NCBI RefSeq assembly: GCF_945952095.1
Contig: NZ_CAMFHL010000004.1
Coordinates: forward strand, 1 to 64,000
Length of the DNA stretch: 64,000 nt
Direction: 5' to 3'
Source: an uncultured Arsenicibacter sp.
Lineage (GTDB): Bacteria; Bacteroidota; Bacteroidia; Cytophagales; Spirosomataceae
Each line of letters opens with the position of its first letter. Position 1 is the stretch's first letter. Positions 17,140-25,341 of this stretch are shown here, piece after piece. The notes beneath the pieces are model-generated. The model made no database searches. It saw nothing but the letters and a program-made list of their open reading frames with translations, and was not told the origin of the DNA. A program made the position numbers and the translations under genes.

Positions 17140-19896
17140 ATGATGAAGATATGGCCGTTTGCTGGCCTGATCAGCCTCGTGGCAGGCGTTCTGCTGTCAG
17201 GTAGCGTTATTGATGACAAACCGCCGAAACCCGATGATAACCGCTTTACGCCGGTAGTGCTGACCCCTGAGGGTACCCTGGACGAACCGATGGTTTTTCA
17301 GGTGCTGCCGGATGGTTCGGTGTATATCATTGAGCACAAGGGCGCCTTCAAAAAAGTTGATCCGGTTACCAAAACCGTCGGTTTGATTGCTACCATTCCG
17401 GTGTTTAAGGAAAACGAACAGGGGCTTGTCGGCTTTACAATGGATCCCGGCTACGCGAAAAATCACTGGATTTACCTTTATTATGCGCACCCGACCGAAA
17501 GCAAAATGCGGCTAACCCGCTGGGAACTGCGGAACGATAAACTGATTCAGGCTTCTGAAAAGGTCCTGCTGGAAATTCCGGTCGACCGTGCCGAAACCAG
17601 CCACACGGGCGGGGGCATGACCTGGGACAGGGCCGGTAACCTCTACCTGACCGTAGGGAACAATACCGGCAATTCCTATACGGCCCAGACCGATGAACGA
17701 CCCGGCCGCAGCCGCTGGGACGACCAGCGCGGGGCCGGTAATACCAATGATCTGCGGGGAAAAATCCTGCGGATCCACCCTGAGCCGGATGGTACCTACA
17801 GCATTCCGGACGGCAACCTGTTCCCGAATAGCGGCGACCGCCGCGCGCGGCCGGAAATTTATATCATGGGAACCCGCAATGCCTGGCGACCGTCTGTTGA
17901 CAGTAAAACCGGCTGGCTCTACTGGGGCGAAATCGGGCCGGATGCCGATGTAGATTCGGAGAACGGGCCGCGCGGCTACGATGAGCTGAACCAGGCGCGG
18001 AAACCCGGCTTCTTCGGTTGGCCTTACTTTATCGGCGACAACTACGCGTACCCGATTTACGATTATGCCGCCAACAAGCCGACGCACAAGCTTGATCCGC
18101 AGCGGCCTGTCAATAAGTCGGTCAATAATACGGGCCTGACGGAGCTGCCACCGGCGCAACCGGCGTTTATTTACTATCCCTACGCCGTATCAGAGACGTT
18201 TCCGCTGGTGGGGTCGAGTTCGCGCTGTGCCATTGGCGGGCCGGTCTATCACCAGGCTGATTTCAGCAACCCGAAGCGCCCGTTTCCGGCCTATTACGAA
18301 GGCAAGTGGCTGGCCGCCGATCTGTCGCGGTTCTGGATCATGGCCATCAGCCTGAAGCCCAACGGCGATTACGACCACATGGAGCGTTTTGCGCCTGACT
18401 ACCATCCCCGCCAGCCGATTGACCTGAAATTCGGGCCGGAGGGCGATTTGTATGTGCTGGAATACGGCGGCAGTACGCTGAAATCGCCTTCGGAGGCGCG
18501 GCTGGTGCGGATTGAATACAACGCCGGTAACCGCAAACCGGTTGTGCAGGCGTCGGCCAGTAAGCGGGGCGGGGCGTTGCCGCTGTCGGTAACGCTGCTG
18601 TCGGAGGGGACCAAAGACTACGACGGCGACCGGCTGACGTACCACTGGCAGGTGACGGGTAAAGGTCAGCCAACCCGCTCGTTCACAACGGCTAATCCGT
18701 CGGTTGTTCTTGACAAGGCCGGGGTGTATACGGCGACGCTGACTGTTACTGACACACATGGCGCCCGAAACAGCCAGACTCTCCGGCTTGTGGCGGGTAA
18801 CGAACCACCGGCCGTAAGCCTGACGCTGGCGGGCAATTCGCAGTTCTTTTTTCCGGAAAAGCCCGTGCAGTATGCTGTGGCCGTAACGGATCGGGAGGAT
18901 GGCAGTCTGAGCAGCGGCCGGATCAAACCGGAGCAGGTAGCGGTAAGCGTTGACTATGTGTCGGAAGGTTTTGACTTTGCCGACGCGCACATCAACCAGC
19001 AGAAAGTCGATGCCTCGACGCAGTTTGCCGTGGCGCGGGCGATGATCAGCAAAACAGACTGCGGGAACTGCCACAATGCGGTTGGCAAAGGCGTCGGTCC
19101 GTCGTACCGGCAGGTGGCCGACAAATACAAAACCGATCCGGCAGCAACCGACCGGCTGGCCAGAAAAATCATTGCGGGCGGTACCGGCGTCTGGGGTACG
19201 GAGGCTATCATGCCGGCCCACCCGACCCTGGCGCTTGCCGATGCTAGGACCATCGTCAGGTATATACTGGCGATTGATACACAGAAAATCAGTACGTTGC
19301 CAGTGCAGGGAACATACATGACGCGGGTGCCGGCCGATGATCCGGGGCGGGGTAAATACCTGCTGCGGGCCGCCTATACCGACCGGCCGACCACCGTGCC
19401 GTCGCAGACAACGGAAGCGCTTGTGGTGCTGCGGACACCGCGTCTGCTGCCAACGGATGCGGAAGTGGTGCAGGGAGCGGTCCGCGATCAACTGGACGAT
19501 TACACGTTTATGACCGCTAAGCCAAACACATACATCGGCTTCCGGCAGCTTGACCTGACGGATGTGCGGCAGGTTGAGTTCCGGCCCAACTGGCACCTGT
19601 ATGATATTTACCGTGGTGGCTTTATCGACATCCGGCTGGATTCGCCGACGGGGCCGGTTATCGGCACGACGGAGTTGAAGGAAGAGCAGTTTAACATCAA
19701 GAAGTTTCCGGGCGGCATCGGCAATTTCTGGGGAGGGCCGCCGGGCAGCGACCGTAACCTGAAAACAACTGCCTCCCGGGCGACGCTGACACAGGCGGTC
19801 CGTGGGCGGCACGCTGTCTATTTTATGTTCCGGAACGACAAGGTGCCAGCGCCCGATGCGTTGTTTCCGTTAGCCTCAATTACGCTATATGACTAG
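17140..19896 (+). CDS. Sugar dehydrogenase (GSDH)-PKD-cytochrome c-CBM-like fusion
   Basis: This 918-residue exported protein (signal MMKIWPFAGLISLVAGVL) fuses several modules. A GSDH/PQQ-type six-blade propeller spans about 35-455 (FTPVVLTPEGTLDEPMVFQV, NEQGLVGFTMDPGY, GSSSRCAIGGPVY). A PKD domain lies at about 465-560 (DYDGDRLTYHWQVTG). One c-type haem domain lies at about 620-715 (TDCGNCHNAVGKGVGPSYR), and a C-terminal jelly-roll/CBM6-like module at about 780-915. It likely oxidises a periplasmic sugar and passes electrons to its own haem. Homologous fusions in Bacteroidota are often paired with ThuA or DUF1080 proteins. The stop overlaps the next gene by 8 bp, so this is the first gene of a three-gene operon. 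Confidence 0.9.
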   Translation: MMKIWPFAGLISLVAGVLLSGSVIDDKPPKPDDNRFTPVVLTPEGTLDEPMVFQVLPDGSVYIIEHKGAFKKVDPVTKTVGLIATIPVFKENEQGLVGFTMDPGYAKNHWIYLYYAHPTESKMRLTRWELRNDKLIQASEKVLLEIPVDRAETSHTGGGMTWDRAGNLYLTVGNNTGNSYTAQTDERPGRSRWDDQRGAGNTNDLRGKILRIHPEPDGTYSIPDGNLFPNSGDRRARPEIYIMGTRNAWRPSVDSKTGWLYWGEIGPDADVDSENGPRGYDELNQARKPGFFGWPYFIGDNYAYPIYDYAANKPTHKLDPQRPVNKSVNNTGLTELPPAQPAFIYYPYAVSETFPLVGSSSRCAIGGPVYHQADFSNPKRPFPAYYEGKWLAADLSRFWIMAISLKPNGDYDHMERFAPDYHPRQPIDLKFGPEGDLYVLEYGGSTLKSPSEARLVRIEYNAGNRKPVVQASASKRGGALPLSVTLLSEGTKDYDGDRLTYHWQVTGKGQPTRSFTTANPSVVLDKAGVYTATLTVTDTHGARNSQTLRLVAGNEPPAVSLTLAGNSQFFFPEKPVQYAVAVTDREDGSLSSGRIKPEQVAVSVDYVSEGFDFADAHINQQKVDASTQFAVARAMISKTDCGNCHNAVGKGVGPSYRQVADKYKTDPAATDRLARKIIAGGTGVWGTEAIMPAHPTLALADARTIVRYILAIDTQKISTLPVQGTYMTRVPADDPGRGKYLLRAAYTDRPTTVPSQTTEALVVLRTPRLLPTDAEVVQGAVRDQLDDYTFMTAKPNTYIGFRQLDLTDVRQVEFRPNWHLYDIYRGGFIDIRLDSPTGPVIGTTELKEEQFNIKKFPGGIGNFWGGPPGSDRNLKTTASRATLTQAVRGRHAVYFMFRNDKVPAPDALFPLASITLYD

Positions 19897-20710
19897 TTAT
19901 CAACGCATATACGCGGTCCTGTCCGGTCTTCTGCTGTCGGGCGGACTGATGGCGCAGCCGGCATCATTTACCAATGTGGCCGGGATGGAGTTTGTGCTCA
20001 TCAGGCCCGGCACGATGGTAGTGGGCCGGTTTGAGCCGGTGTACCCTAAGCCGGGCGACAAGGATGTGCACTGGACCGATGCGGAGTTTAAACTGGCCGA
20101 AAAGCTGGCCCGGCAGGATGCACGTCCGGGCTTTCCGGTCACGATCCGGAAGCCGTATTACATTGGCCGGTTTGAGGTGACCCAGCGGCAATGGATGCAG
20201 GTAACGGGCCGGAATCCGTCAGTTTTTCAGGGCGATAAAGTAGCCGGTGAAACCGGTGATCATCCGGTGGAGAACATTACCTGGGCCGATGCACAGGCAT
20301 TTGTGGCGAAACTGAATCAACTGGACAAGGTACACCGGTACCGGCTCCCGACCGAGTTTGAGTGGGAATATGCGGCCCGCGCCGGTGCGGAGGGTGATAT
20401 TTCGTGGAAAACCATCTGGCAAACGGCGCAGACCGGCACCCGCACCACCAACAAGGTCGGCCAGAAACCGGCCAATGCCTGGGGGCTGTACGATACGCTC
20501 GGTAACGTCTGGGAGTGGGTGCAGGACTGGTACAACGACCAGCCGTTTGCCGATCCGGTTCCCCAGCGTATGGGCAGGCAACATGTGCTCAAAGGGGCGT
20601 CGTTCGTCGGTGATGTAAAAAATGCAACGTACATGACCCACGCCGCCGGTCCGGCCAATGGCTGGGATGTCGGGGTCCGGATTGTGATGGAGGTAAATAT
20701 AGAAAAATGA
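19889..20710 (+). CDS. SUMF1/formylglycine-generating-enzyme-like protein without catalytic cysteines
   Basis: The 273-residue exported protein (signal ending GGLMAQ) carries the SUMF1 fold: FVLIRPGTMVVGRFEP, YYIGRFEVTQRQWMQVTG, HPVENITWADAQAF, RLPTEFEWEYAARAGAEG, LGNVWEWVQDWY. In true formylglycine-generating enzymes the C-terminal part carries a conserved copper-binding Cys pair in an RGGSF...C context. Here it reads VLKGASFVGDVKNATY and no Cys is present in that part, so sulfatase activation is unlikely. No sulfatase gene lies nearby. It overlaps both neighbours (8 bp and 4 bp) in the sugar dehydrogenase operon and may serve as a binding or structural partner. Confidence 0.86.
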   Translation: MTSYQRIYAVLSGLLLSGGLMAQPASFTNVAGMEFVLIRPGTMVVGRFEPVYPKPGDKDVHWTDAEFKLAEKLARQDARPGFPVTIRKPYYIGRFEVTQRQWMQVTGRNPSVFQGDKVAGETGDHPVENITWADAQAFVAKLNQLDKVHRYRLPTEFEWEYAARAGAEGDISWKTIWQTAQTGTRTTNKVGQKPANAWGLYDTLGNVWEWVQDWYNDQPFADPVPQRMGRQHVLKGASFVGDVKNATYMTHAAGPANGWDVGVRIVMEVNIEK

Positions 20711-21405
20711 AACGAATTGTTCAGATAAGCTGGCTACTGGTCAGCGTATTATCCGTAATCCAGGCCTTCGGACAGACGGGCGGTATACCGAAAGGCTTCC
20801 GGCCGCTGTTCAACGGGAAAAATCTGACCGGATGGCACAAAAGCCGGACTACCCATCAGGGAACGACCGGTAATTTTTACGTGGAAAACGAAACGATTGT
20901 TCTTAAACAACAGCCGTACGGGCAGGGAGGCGTCCTGCTGACCGACCGGAAGTTCCGCAATTTTGAGCTGTATCTGGAGGCGAAAATTGATTCGTTCTGC
21001 AACGGCGGCATTTTCCTGCGGTCGACGGAGAGCGGGCAGGCCTATCAGATTGAGCTGGCCACGCCCGGCGGCACCGGCGACCTCCTCGGCGAAATGCTGC
21101 CCATCAGCCAGTCGGCCAAGGCCACGAAACTGGCGTCGGTCTGGCGGGCCAACGACTGGAACGCATTCCGGATCCGGATGGAAGGCGAGGTGCCGCACCT
21201 GACGTTGTGGGTAAATGACGTGCTGATGTGGGACATTACCGAACCCAAAAATGACTTTGTCGCCGGCGCGACCGAAGGCATGATCGGTTTACAGGCCCAT
21301 TGGTCGTCGGCCTACCAGCCCGGCGTGCAGGCCTTCAGCATGGCAGGTTCCTGGAAGCCCGGCGGTGCCCACCGCTTCCGGCGAATCGCGGTGAAAGAGT
21401 TGTGA
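20707..21405 (+). CDS. DUF1080 / 3-keto-disaccharide hydrolase family protein
   Basis: This 232-residue exported protein (signal ending SVIQAFGQ) belongs to the DUF1080 family, described in Pfam as 3-keto-disaccharide hydrolase. It shows FRPLFNGKNLTGWHKS, GGVLLTDRKFRNFELYLEAK, CNGGIFLRSTESGQAYQIE and FRRIAVKEL at the end. The fold is a concanavalin-like jelly roll. Together with the upstream dehydrogenase this suggests cleavage of an oxidised (keto) glycoside in the periplasm. It overlaps the upstream gene by ATGA and is the last gene of the operon. Confidence 0.9.
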   Translation: MKRIVQISWLLVSVLSVIQAFGQTGGIPKGFRPLFNGKNLTGWHKSRTTHQGTTGNFYVENETIVLKQQPYGQGGVLLTDRKFRNFELYLEAKIDSFCNGGIFLRSTESGQAYQIELATPGGTGDLLGEMLPISQSAKATKLASVWRANDWNAFRIRMEGEVPHLTLWVNDVLMWDITEPKNDFVAGATEGMIGLQAHWSSAYQPGVQAFSMAGSWKPGGAHRFRRIAVKEL

Positions 21406-21424
21406 GGTGACAGGATACTGGATT

Positions 21425-21457
21425 AACTCCCCGAGGGTTCAAAACCCTCGGGGAGTT
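21425..21457. terminator. Hairpin AACTCCCCGAGGGTT (left copy)
   Basis: Perfect 15-bp arms (21425-21439 and 21443-21457) with loop CAA sit between convergent genes, 19 bp after the DUF1080 stop and 2 bp from the AraC stop. The whole 33-bp element recurs as its exact reverse complement at 23659-23691. Confidence 0.82.
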
Positions 21458-21459
21458 GA

Positions 21460-22368
21460 TTAGTTAAACGACTGCCTGAATTCGAGCGGGCTCTGTTTTG
21501 TCTTCGCCTTAAACAGCTTATTGAATGACTGGGAATGCTCAAAACCAAGCGCGTAGGCGATTTCGCTGACGGACAGTTCGGTGGTCGAGAGCTTTTCCTT
21601 GGCTTTCTCGATCAGCTTTTCGTGGATCAGCTGCTGGGTGGTGAGGCCGGTGAGCTGCTTCAGCAGGTTACTCAGGTATTTGGTCGACATGTGGAGCGCG
21701 TCGGCTATATACTGTACAGTGGGCAGACCTTCGGATAGCCGCTCTTCGTCGTTGATGTAGGTTGTCAGAATGTCCTCTACACGGTCAAGCGTTTTGCTGC
21801 TGGTGATCTTCCGGGTGATAAACTGACGCTCATAAAACCGCTGGGCATAGGTAAACAGAACGTCGAGCTGGGCAATGATCACATCCTGACTGAATTTGTC
21901 GATGTTGGCGTGATATTCTTCCCGAATGTTGTTTACAATGTTGTTAATGAGCGTTTCTTCCCTGTCGGAGAGAAACAACGCTTCATGGGCCGAATAACCG
22001 AAATATTCGTACTGTTTGATTTTTTTGGCAAGTGCCGTATTCCACAGAAAATCAGGGTGGATAAACAGCATCCAGCCGTCCAGATTGTGCGGTACACCGT
22101 TGTCTTCGCCGCGCAAAACCTGCCCCGGAGCCATAAACGCCATGAGCCCTTCATCGAAATCATATTTCTGCTGACCGTACAGCAGCTTGTCGCACCCCCG
22201 TTTCAGCGATACCACGTAGAAGTCTGAAACAACGGCGTTGATCCCCGTGTCGTTCCGAAGTCCTTTCAGGTCAATGATGCCGATGAGCGGATGATGTGGC
22301 TTTGGCAGGTTCATGAGCCGGTGGATCTCGGCGATGGATTTGATCCGGTATGGCTTTGTGTGGTCCAT
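21460..22368 (-). CDS. AraC-family transcriptional regulator
   Basis: The 302-residue protein has an N-terminal cupin-like sensing part (FYVVSLKRGCDKLLYGQQ, FMAPGQVLRGE) and a C-terminal AraC double HTH (about 205-300: IADALHMSTKYLSNLLKQLT, VSEIAYALGFEHSQSFNKLF, KTKQSPLEFRQ). It follows the small membrane protein gene after 5 bp and is the last gene of a three-gene minus-strand unit with an SDR. AraC regulators next to SDR genes in Bacteroidota commonly regulate their neighbour; the inducer is unknown. Confidence 0.94.
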   Translation of the reverse strand: MDHTKPYRIKSIAEIHRLMNLPKPHHPLIGIIDLKGLRNDTGINAVVSDFYVVSLKRGCDKLLYGQQKYDFDEGLMAFMAPGQVLRGEDNGVPHNLDGWMLFIHPDFLWNTALAKKIKQYEYFGYSAHEALFLSDREETLINNIVNNIREEYHANIDKFSQDVIIAQLDVLFTYAQRFYERQFITRKITSSKTLDRVEDILTTYINDEERLSEGLPTVQYIADALHMSTKYLSNLLKQLTGLTTQQLIHEKLIEKAKEKLSTTELSVSEIAYALGFEHSQSFNKLFKAKTKQSPLEFRQSFN

Positions 22369-22373
22369 GACAG

Positions 22374-22718
22374 TTAGTTTTTGAACGGGTATTTTAACCA
22401 GATTAAGAGCAGCGGCAAGGCCAGAAACGGAATTTCGATGAGGGCCATCCGAACGTTTCCGGCCCGCAGCGACAAGGCCATGATCAGCAGGATAACAACC
22501 GCATTGAGCAGGTTACCGATAAAAAATGTCTGCGGGAAAAGCAGCATCAGGCCGATCAGGATGGAAAGTACGCCCACAAAGGGTATCACGGATCTGGTGA
22601 TTCCTAAGTCGGCCATCATTTTTGTCTGTTCGGCATTGGCCGGTTGAAACGCGTCCCAGCCGTGTTTGATGCTCAGAAAGGCGGAAACTAAAAGAAGGAT
22701 AATACTGACGATTTTCAT
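22374..22718 (-). CDS. Small four-helix membrane protein (DoxX-like size)
   Basis: This 114-residue protein has four evident membrane segments: IVSIILLLVSAFLSIKHGW, VIPFVGVLSILIGLMLLF, LLNAVVILLIMALSL and IPFLALPLLLIWL. The size and topology resemble DoxX-like proteins, but no diagnostic motif settles the family. It lies between an SDR and an AraC gene on the same strand with short gaps (28 and 5 bp). Confidence 0.75.
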   Translation of the reverse strand: MKIVSIILLLVSAFLSIKHGWDAFQPANAEQTKMMADLGITRSVIPFVGVLSILIGLMLLFPQTFFIGNLLNAVVILLIMALSLRAGNVRMALIEIPFLALPLLLIWLKYPFKN

Positions 22719-22746
22719 TGCTGGCGTTGTTTAAGAGACAAATTAA

Positions 22747-23523
22747 TCATTTCCCGTACATGAAGGATGCGCCCATTTTGCCCGACTGCGCGATCAGCAG
22801 CTTAGGAGCAATCCGGCTCAGCATGCGCATGACACCGGCAAGGCCCGGATACACTTCATCCTTATCGTTTTGCAGCCCTTTGATGGCCGCGTCCACAATT
22901 TTGTCCGGCGCCATTAACATACCCGCATTGAAACCGTCTTCGTTGACAAATTTATCGTTCAGCGGGGTCGAAGAACCCGGCGCGACCAGCTCCATAACCT
23001 TAATATTCGTGTGCTTTAACTGGACCCGCAAGGCCTGCGTATAGGACCGGAGCCCTGCTTTGCTGGCACTGTAAACCGGCGAAATCGGGAAGGGCATCAG
23101 CGCAATGCCTGACGTCACATTCATGATAGCGGCATCGGGTTTTGTCTTGAGGTGCGGCAGAAACTGCTGAATCATCCGGATAGGTCCATTCAGGTTGATG
23201 TCGATTTCGCGGGTAATGTCGGTCAGCTCGTGCTGATGGTGCAGGCTGATTTTCCGCATTTCGCCCGCATTGTTAATGAGGATGTTGAGGGCCGGAAACG
23301 TCCGGACGACAGTCTCATACAACTGTGTTATATCGTCGGCGCTGCTCACGTCACTCTGAATGGTATGTACCTGCGGCAACTGCCGTTTAACGTCCTGAAG
23401 TTTCTGCGCGTTTCGTCCGGTGATAATAACCGTGTTGCCCAATGCAATAAGTTTGGATGCGAATTCAATGCCGAACCCTCCCGTTCCGCCTGTTACTAAA
23501 ATTGTGTTGCCTGCTAGTTTCAT
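22747..23523 (-). CDS. Short-chain dehydrogenase/reductase (DltE-like)
   Basis: The ATG at 23523 (MKLAGNTILVTGGTGGFG) gives the standard SDR start; the open frame to 23616 adds 31 residues with no family match. The 258-residue protein carries the Rossmann TGGTGGFG motif, NNAG (ILINNAGEMRK), the catalytic Ser region (NVTSGIALMPF) and YSASK. The pattern matches NAD(P)-dependent DltE-type oxidoreductases. Its C-terminal extension ends SGKMGASFMYGK. It is the first gene of the SDR-membrane protein-AraC unit. Confidence 0.91.
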   Translation of the reverse strand: MKLAGNTILVTGGTGGFGIEFASKLIALGNTVIITGRNAQKLQDVKRQLPQVHTIQSDVSSADDITQLYETVVRTFPALNILINNAGEMRKISLHHQHELTDITREIDINLNGPIRMIQQFLPHLKTKPDAAIMNVTSGIALMPFPISPVYSASKAGLRSYTQALRVQLKHTNIKVMELVAPGSSTPLNDKFVNEDGFNAGMLMAPDKIVDAAIKGLQNDKDEVYPGLAGVMRMLSRIAPKLLIAQSGKMGASFMYGK

Positions 23524-23658
23524 TGTTTCTGTTTTTTGTTGATGCAAAGTTCTGCACTGCGCAAAAAACGACTGTAGCCAAAAGTCACAATGTTGTAGTT
23601 GAAAAAGCCGGAGCATATAGGTAAATCTGTGATCATCCGGGGTTTAGATAAATAACCT

Positions 23659-23691
23659 AACTCCCCGAGGGTTTTGAACCCTCGGGGAGTT
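23659..23691. repeat. Hairpin AACTCCCCGAGGGTT (right copy, inverted)
   Basis: The arms 23659-23673 and 23677-23691 around loop TTG make this the exact reverse complement of the 21425-21457 element. It lies between divergent genes, only 19-22 bp before the serine hydrolase start. Termination of an upstream gene is not needed there, so it is more likely a dispersed repeat or a 5'-leader structure. Confidence 0.82.
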
Positions 23692-23709
23692 TAAAAACAA
23701 CCCTTACCA

Positions 23710-25329
23710 ATGATGGAAACCAATCGCAGAGAATTCCTGAAACAGATGGGCTGGGGGCTGGCCGGCCTGTATGCCGTTACCAGCCTGCCGCACGAGGCCC
23801 TCGCCGGACCCAACCGGACAGTTAGACTGCCGCGTGCCCTGCCGGAAACACAGGGCGTGTCGTCGGCTAAACTCCTGGATTTTATCAACGCCGTTGAGAC
23901 CCGGAAACTAAACGTGCACAGTGTCATGGTTGTCCGGCACGGGCAGGTGGTGGCCGAAGGGTGGTGGGCGCCCTATAGCCCGACGCTCAAACACACGTTG
24001 TATTCCCTCAGTAAGAGCTTTACCTCAACGGCCGTCGGACTGGCGGTAGCAGAAGGTAAGCTGAGTGTTGAGGACAAGGTAGTGTCGTTTTTCCCGAACG
24101 ACGTACCGGCCACGATCAGCGCGAATCTGGCCGCGATGCGGGTCAAAGACCTGCTCACGATGTCGACCGGGCACGACAAGGACACAACCGCCGCCGTGCG
24201 GGGAGGCAGCGACCCGAACTGGGTGAAAACCTTTCTGGCGCAGCCCGTTGACCACCAGCCGGGGACGCATTTCGTCTACAACAGCGGGGCCACCTACATG
24301 CTGTCGGCCATCGTACAGAAACTGACCGGTCAGCCAATTCTGGCGTATCTGAAACCAAGGCTGTTCGACCCGCTGGGCATCGAAGGCGCTGACTGGGAGG
24401 TTGACCCGAACGGCATCTGCGTGGGCGGCTGGGGACTGCGCGTAAAAACCGAAGACATTGCCAAATTCGGACAGATGTACCTGCAGAAAGGTATGTGGAA
24501 CGGCAAGCGCATTCTGGCCGAAGCCTGGGTTGCTGATGCGACCCGCTTCCAGGTACAGTCGGCAGGCGGCGGGCGGCCGAAAGAACAGAATGACTGGCTA
24601 CAGGGCTACGGCTACCAGTTCTGGCGTTGCCGCCACGACGCGTACCGGGGCGACGGTGCATTCGGACAATACTGCATTGTATTGCCGAAGGAAGATGCCG
24701 TAGTGGCCATTACCAGCGAAACGGGCGATATGCAGGGCGTTATGGATGAAGTCTGGACGCACATTCTGGGCGGGTTCCGGCCGGAGAGCTTACCGGCCGA
24801 TGCCGCAGCACATCAGCAGCTGACTCAAAAGCTGGCGGCCTTGTCCATGCCGTTGCCGGTGGTTTCGTCAACGTCGCCGATGTCGGCTCAAATCAGCGGT
24901 AAGACGTTTGCGATAGACGCGAATTCGATGGGCGTGAAAACCGTCGGGCTGAATTTCGGGAAGGAGGGTTGTCTGTTTACCATGCGCAACGACCAGGGCG
25001 AACACCGGATTCTGTGCGGGCTGGGCCGCCGCGTTCAGGGCGAAACCGGGCTGTCGATTATTCCGATTAAACTGGTGCCGACACCGGTGCCGGGCGAAAC
25101 AAAAACCAAAGTCTCCGCCAGCGGTACCTGGACCGACCCGAATACGTTCGAAATGATCTGGCGCTTCAACGAAACAGCGCACTATGACCGCGTAACCTGC
25201 CGTTTCGACGGGGATCAGGTGCAGGTAACGTTTACGAAAAGTGTAGTGGTCATCAATCCGGCTACGAAGGATGACCGGCCGGTTTTACACGGCAAACTAG
25301 CCACTTCTGTTCTGTCACAAGGTAAATAA
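23710..25329 (+). CDS. Tat-exported serine hydrolase (class C beta-lactamase/penicillin-binding fold)
   Basis: The 539-residue protein begins with a twin-arginine signal (TNRREFLKQMGWGLAG); MMETNRR and METNRR (23713) are alternative starts. The serine hydrolase fold covers about 45-390. The nucleophile/Lys motif SLSK is in LYSLSKSFTSTAVG, the Tyr motif is YNS (FVYNSGATYMLS), and the EDKVVSFFPND and LTMSTGHDKD blocks follow. A C-terminal beta-rich domain (about 400-535, DUF3471-like position) follows. Family members are esterases, peptidases or beta-lactamases; which one cannot be told. It is followed after 12 bp by another secreted hydrolase gene, a probable operon. Confidence 0.9.
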   Translation: MMETNRREFLKQMGWGLAGLYAVTSLPHEALAGPNRTVRLPRALPETQGVSSAKLLDFINAVETRKLNVHSVMVVRHGQVVAEGWWAPYSPTLKHTLYSLSKSFTSTAVGLAVAEGKLSVEDKVVSFFPNDVPATISANLAAMRVKDLLTMSTGHDKDTTAAVRGGSDPNWVKTFLAQPVDHQPGTHFVYNSGATYMLSAIVQKLTGQPILAYLKPRLFDPLGIEGADWEVDPNGICVGGWGLRVKTEDIAKFGQMYLQKGMWNGKRILAEAWVADATRFQVQSAGGGRPKEQNDWLQGYGYQFWRCRHDAYRGDGAFGQYCIVLPKEDAVVAITSETGDMQGVMDEVWTHILGGFRPESLPADAAAHQQLTQKLAALSMPLPVVSSTSPMSAQISGKTFAIDANSMGVKTVGLNFGKEGCLFTMRNDQGEHRILCGLGRRVQGETGLSIIPIKLVPTPVPGETKTKVSASGTWTDPNTFEMIWRFNETAHYDRVTCRFDGDQVQVTFTKSVVVINPATKDDRPVLHGKLATSVLSQGK

Positions 25330-25341
25330 CGGCTTAATTCT

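Noticed and set aside
18190..19812. 540-codon minus-strand frame opposite the sugar dehydrogenase gene
   Set aside because: It is antisense to a well-supported multidomain protein and has the Arg/Pro/His-rich composition of a shadow frame.
19889..20710. Annotation as a sulfatase-activating enzyme
   Set aside because: The catalytic cysteines are absent and there is no sulfatase nearby.
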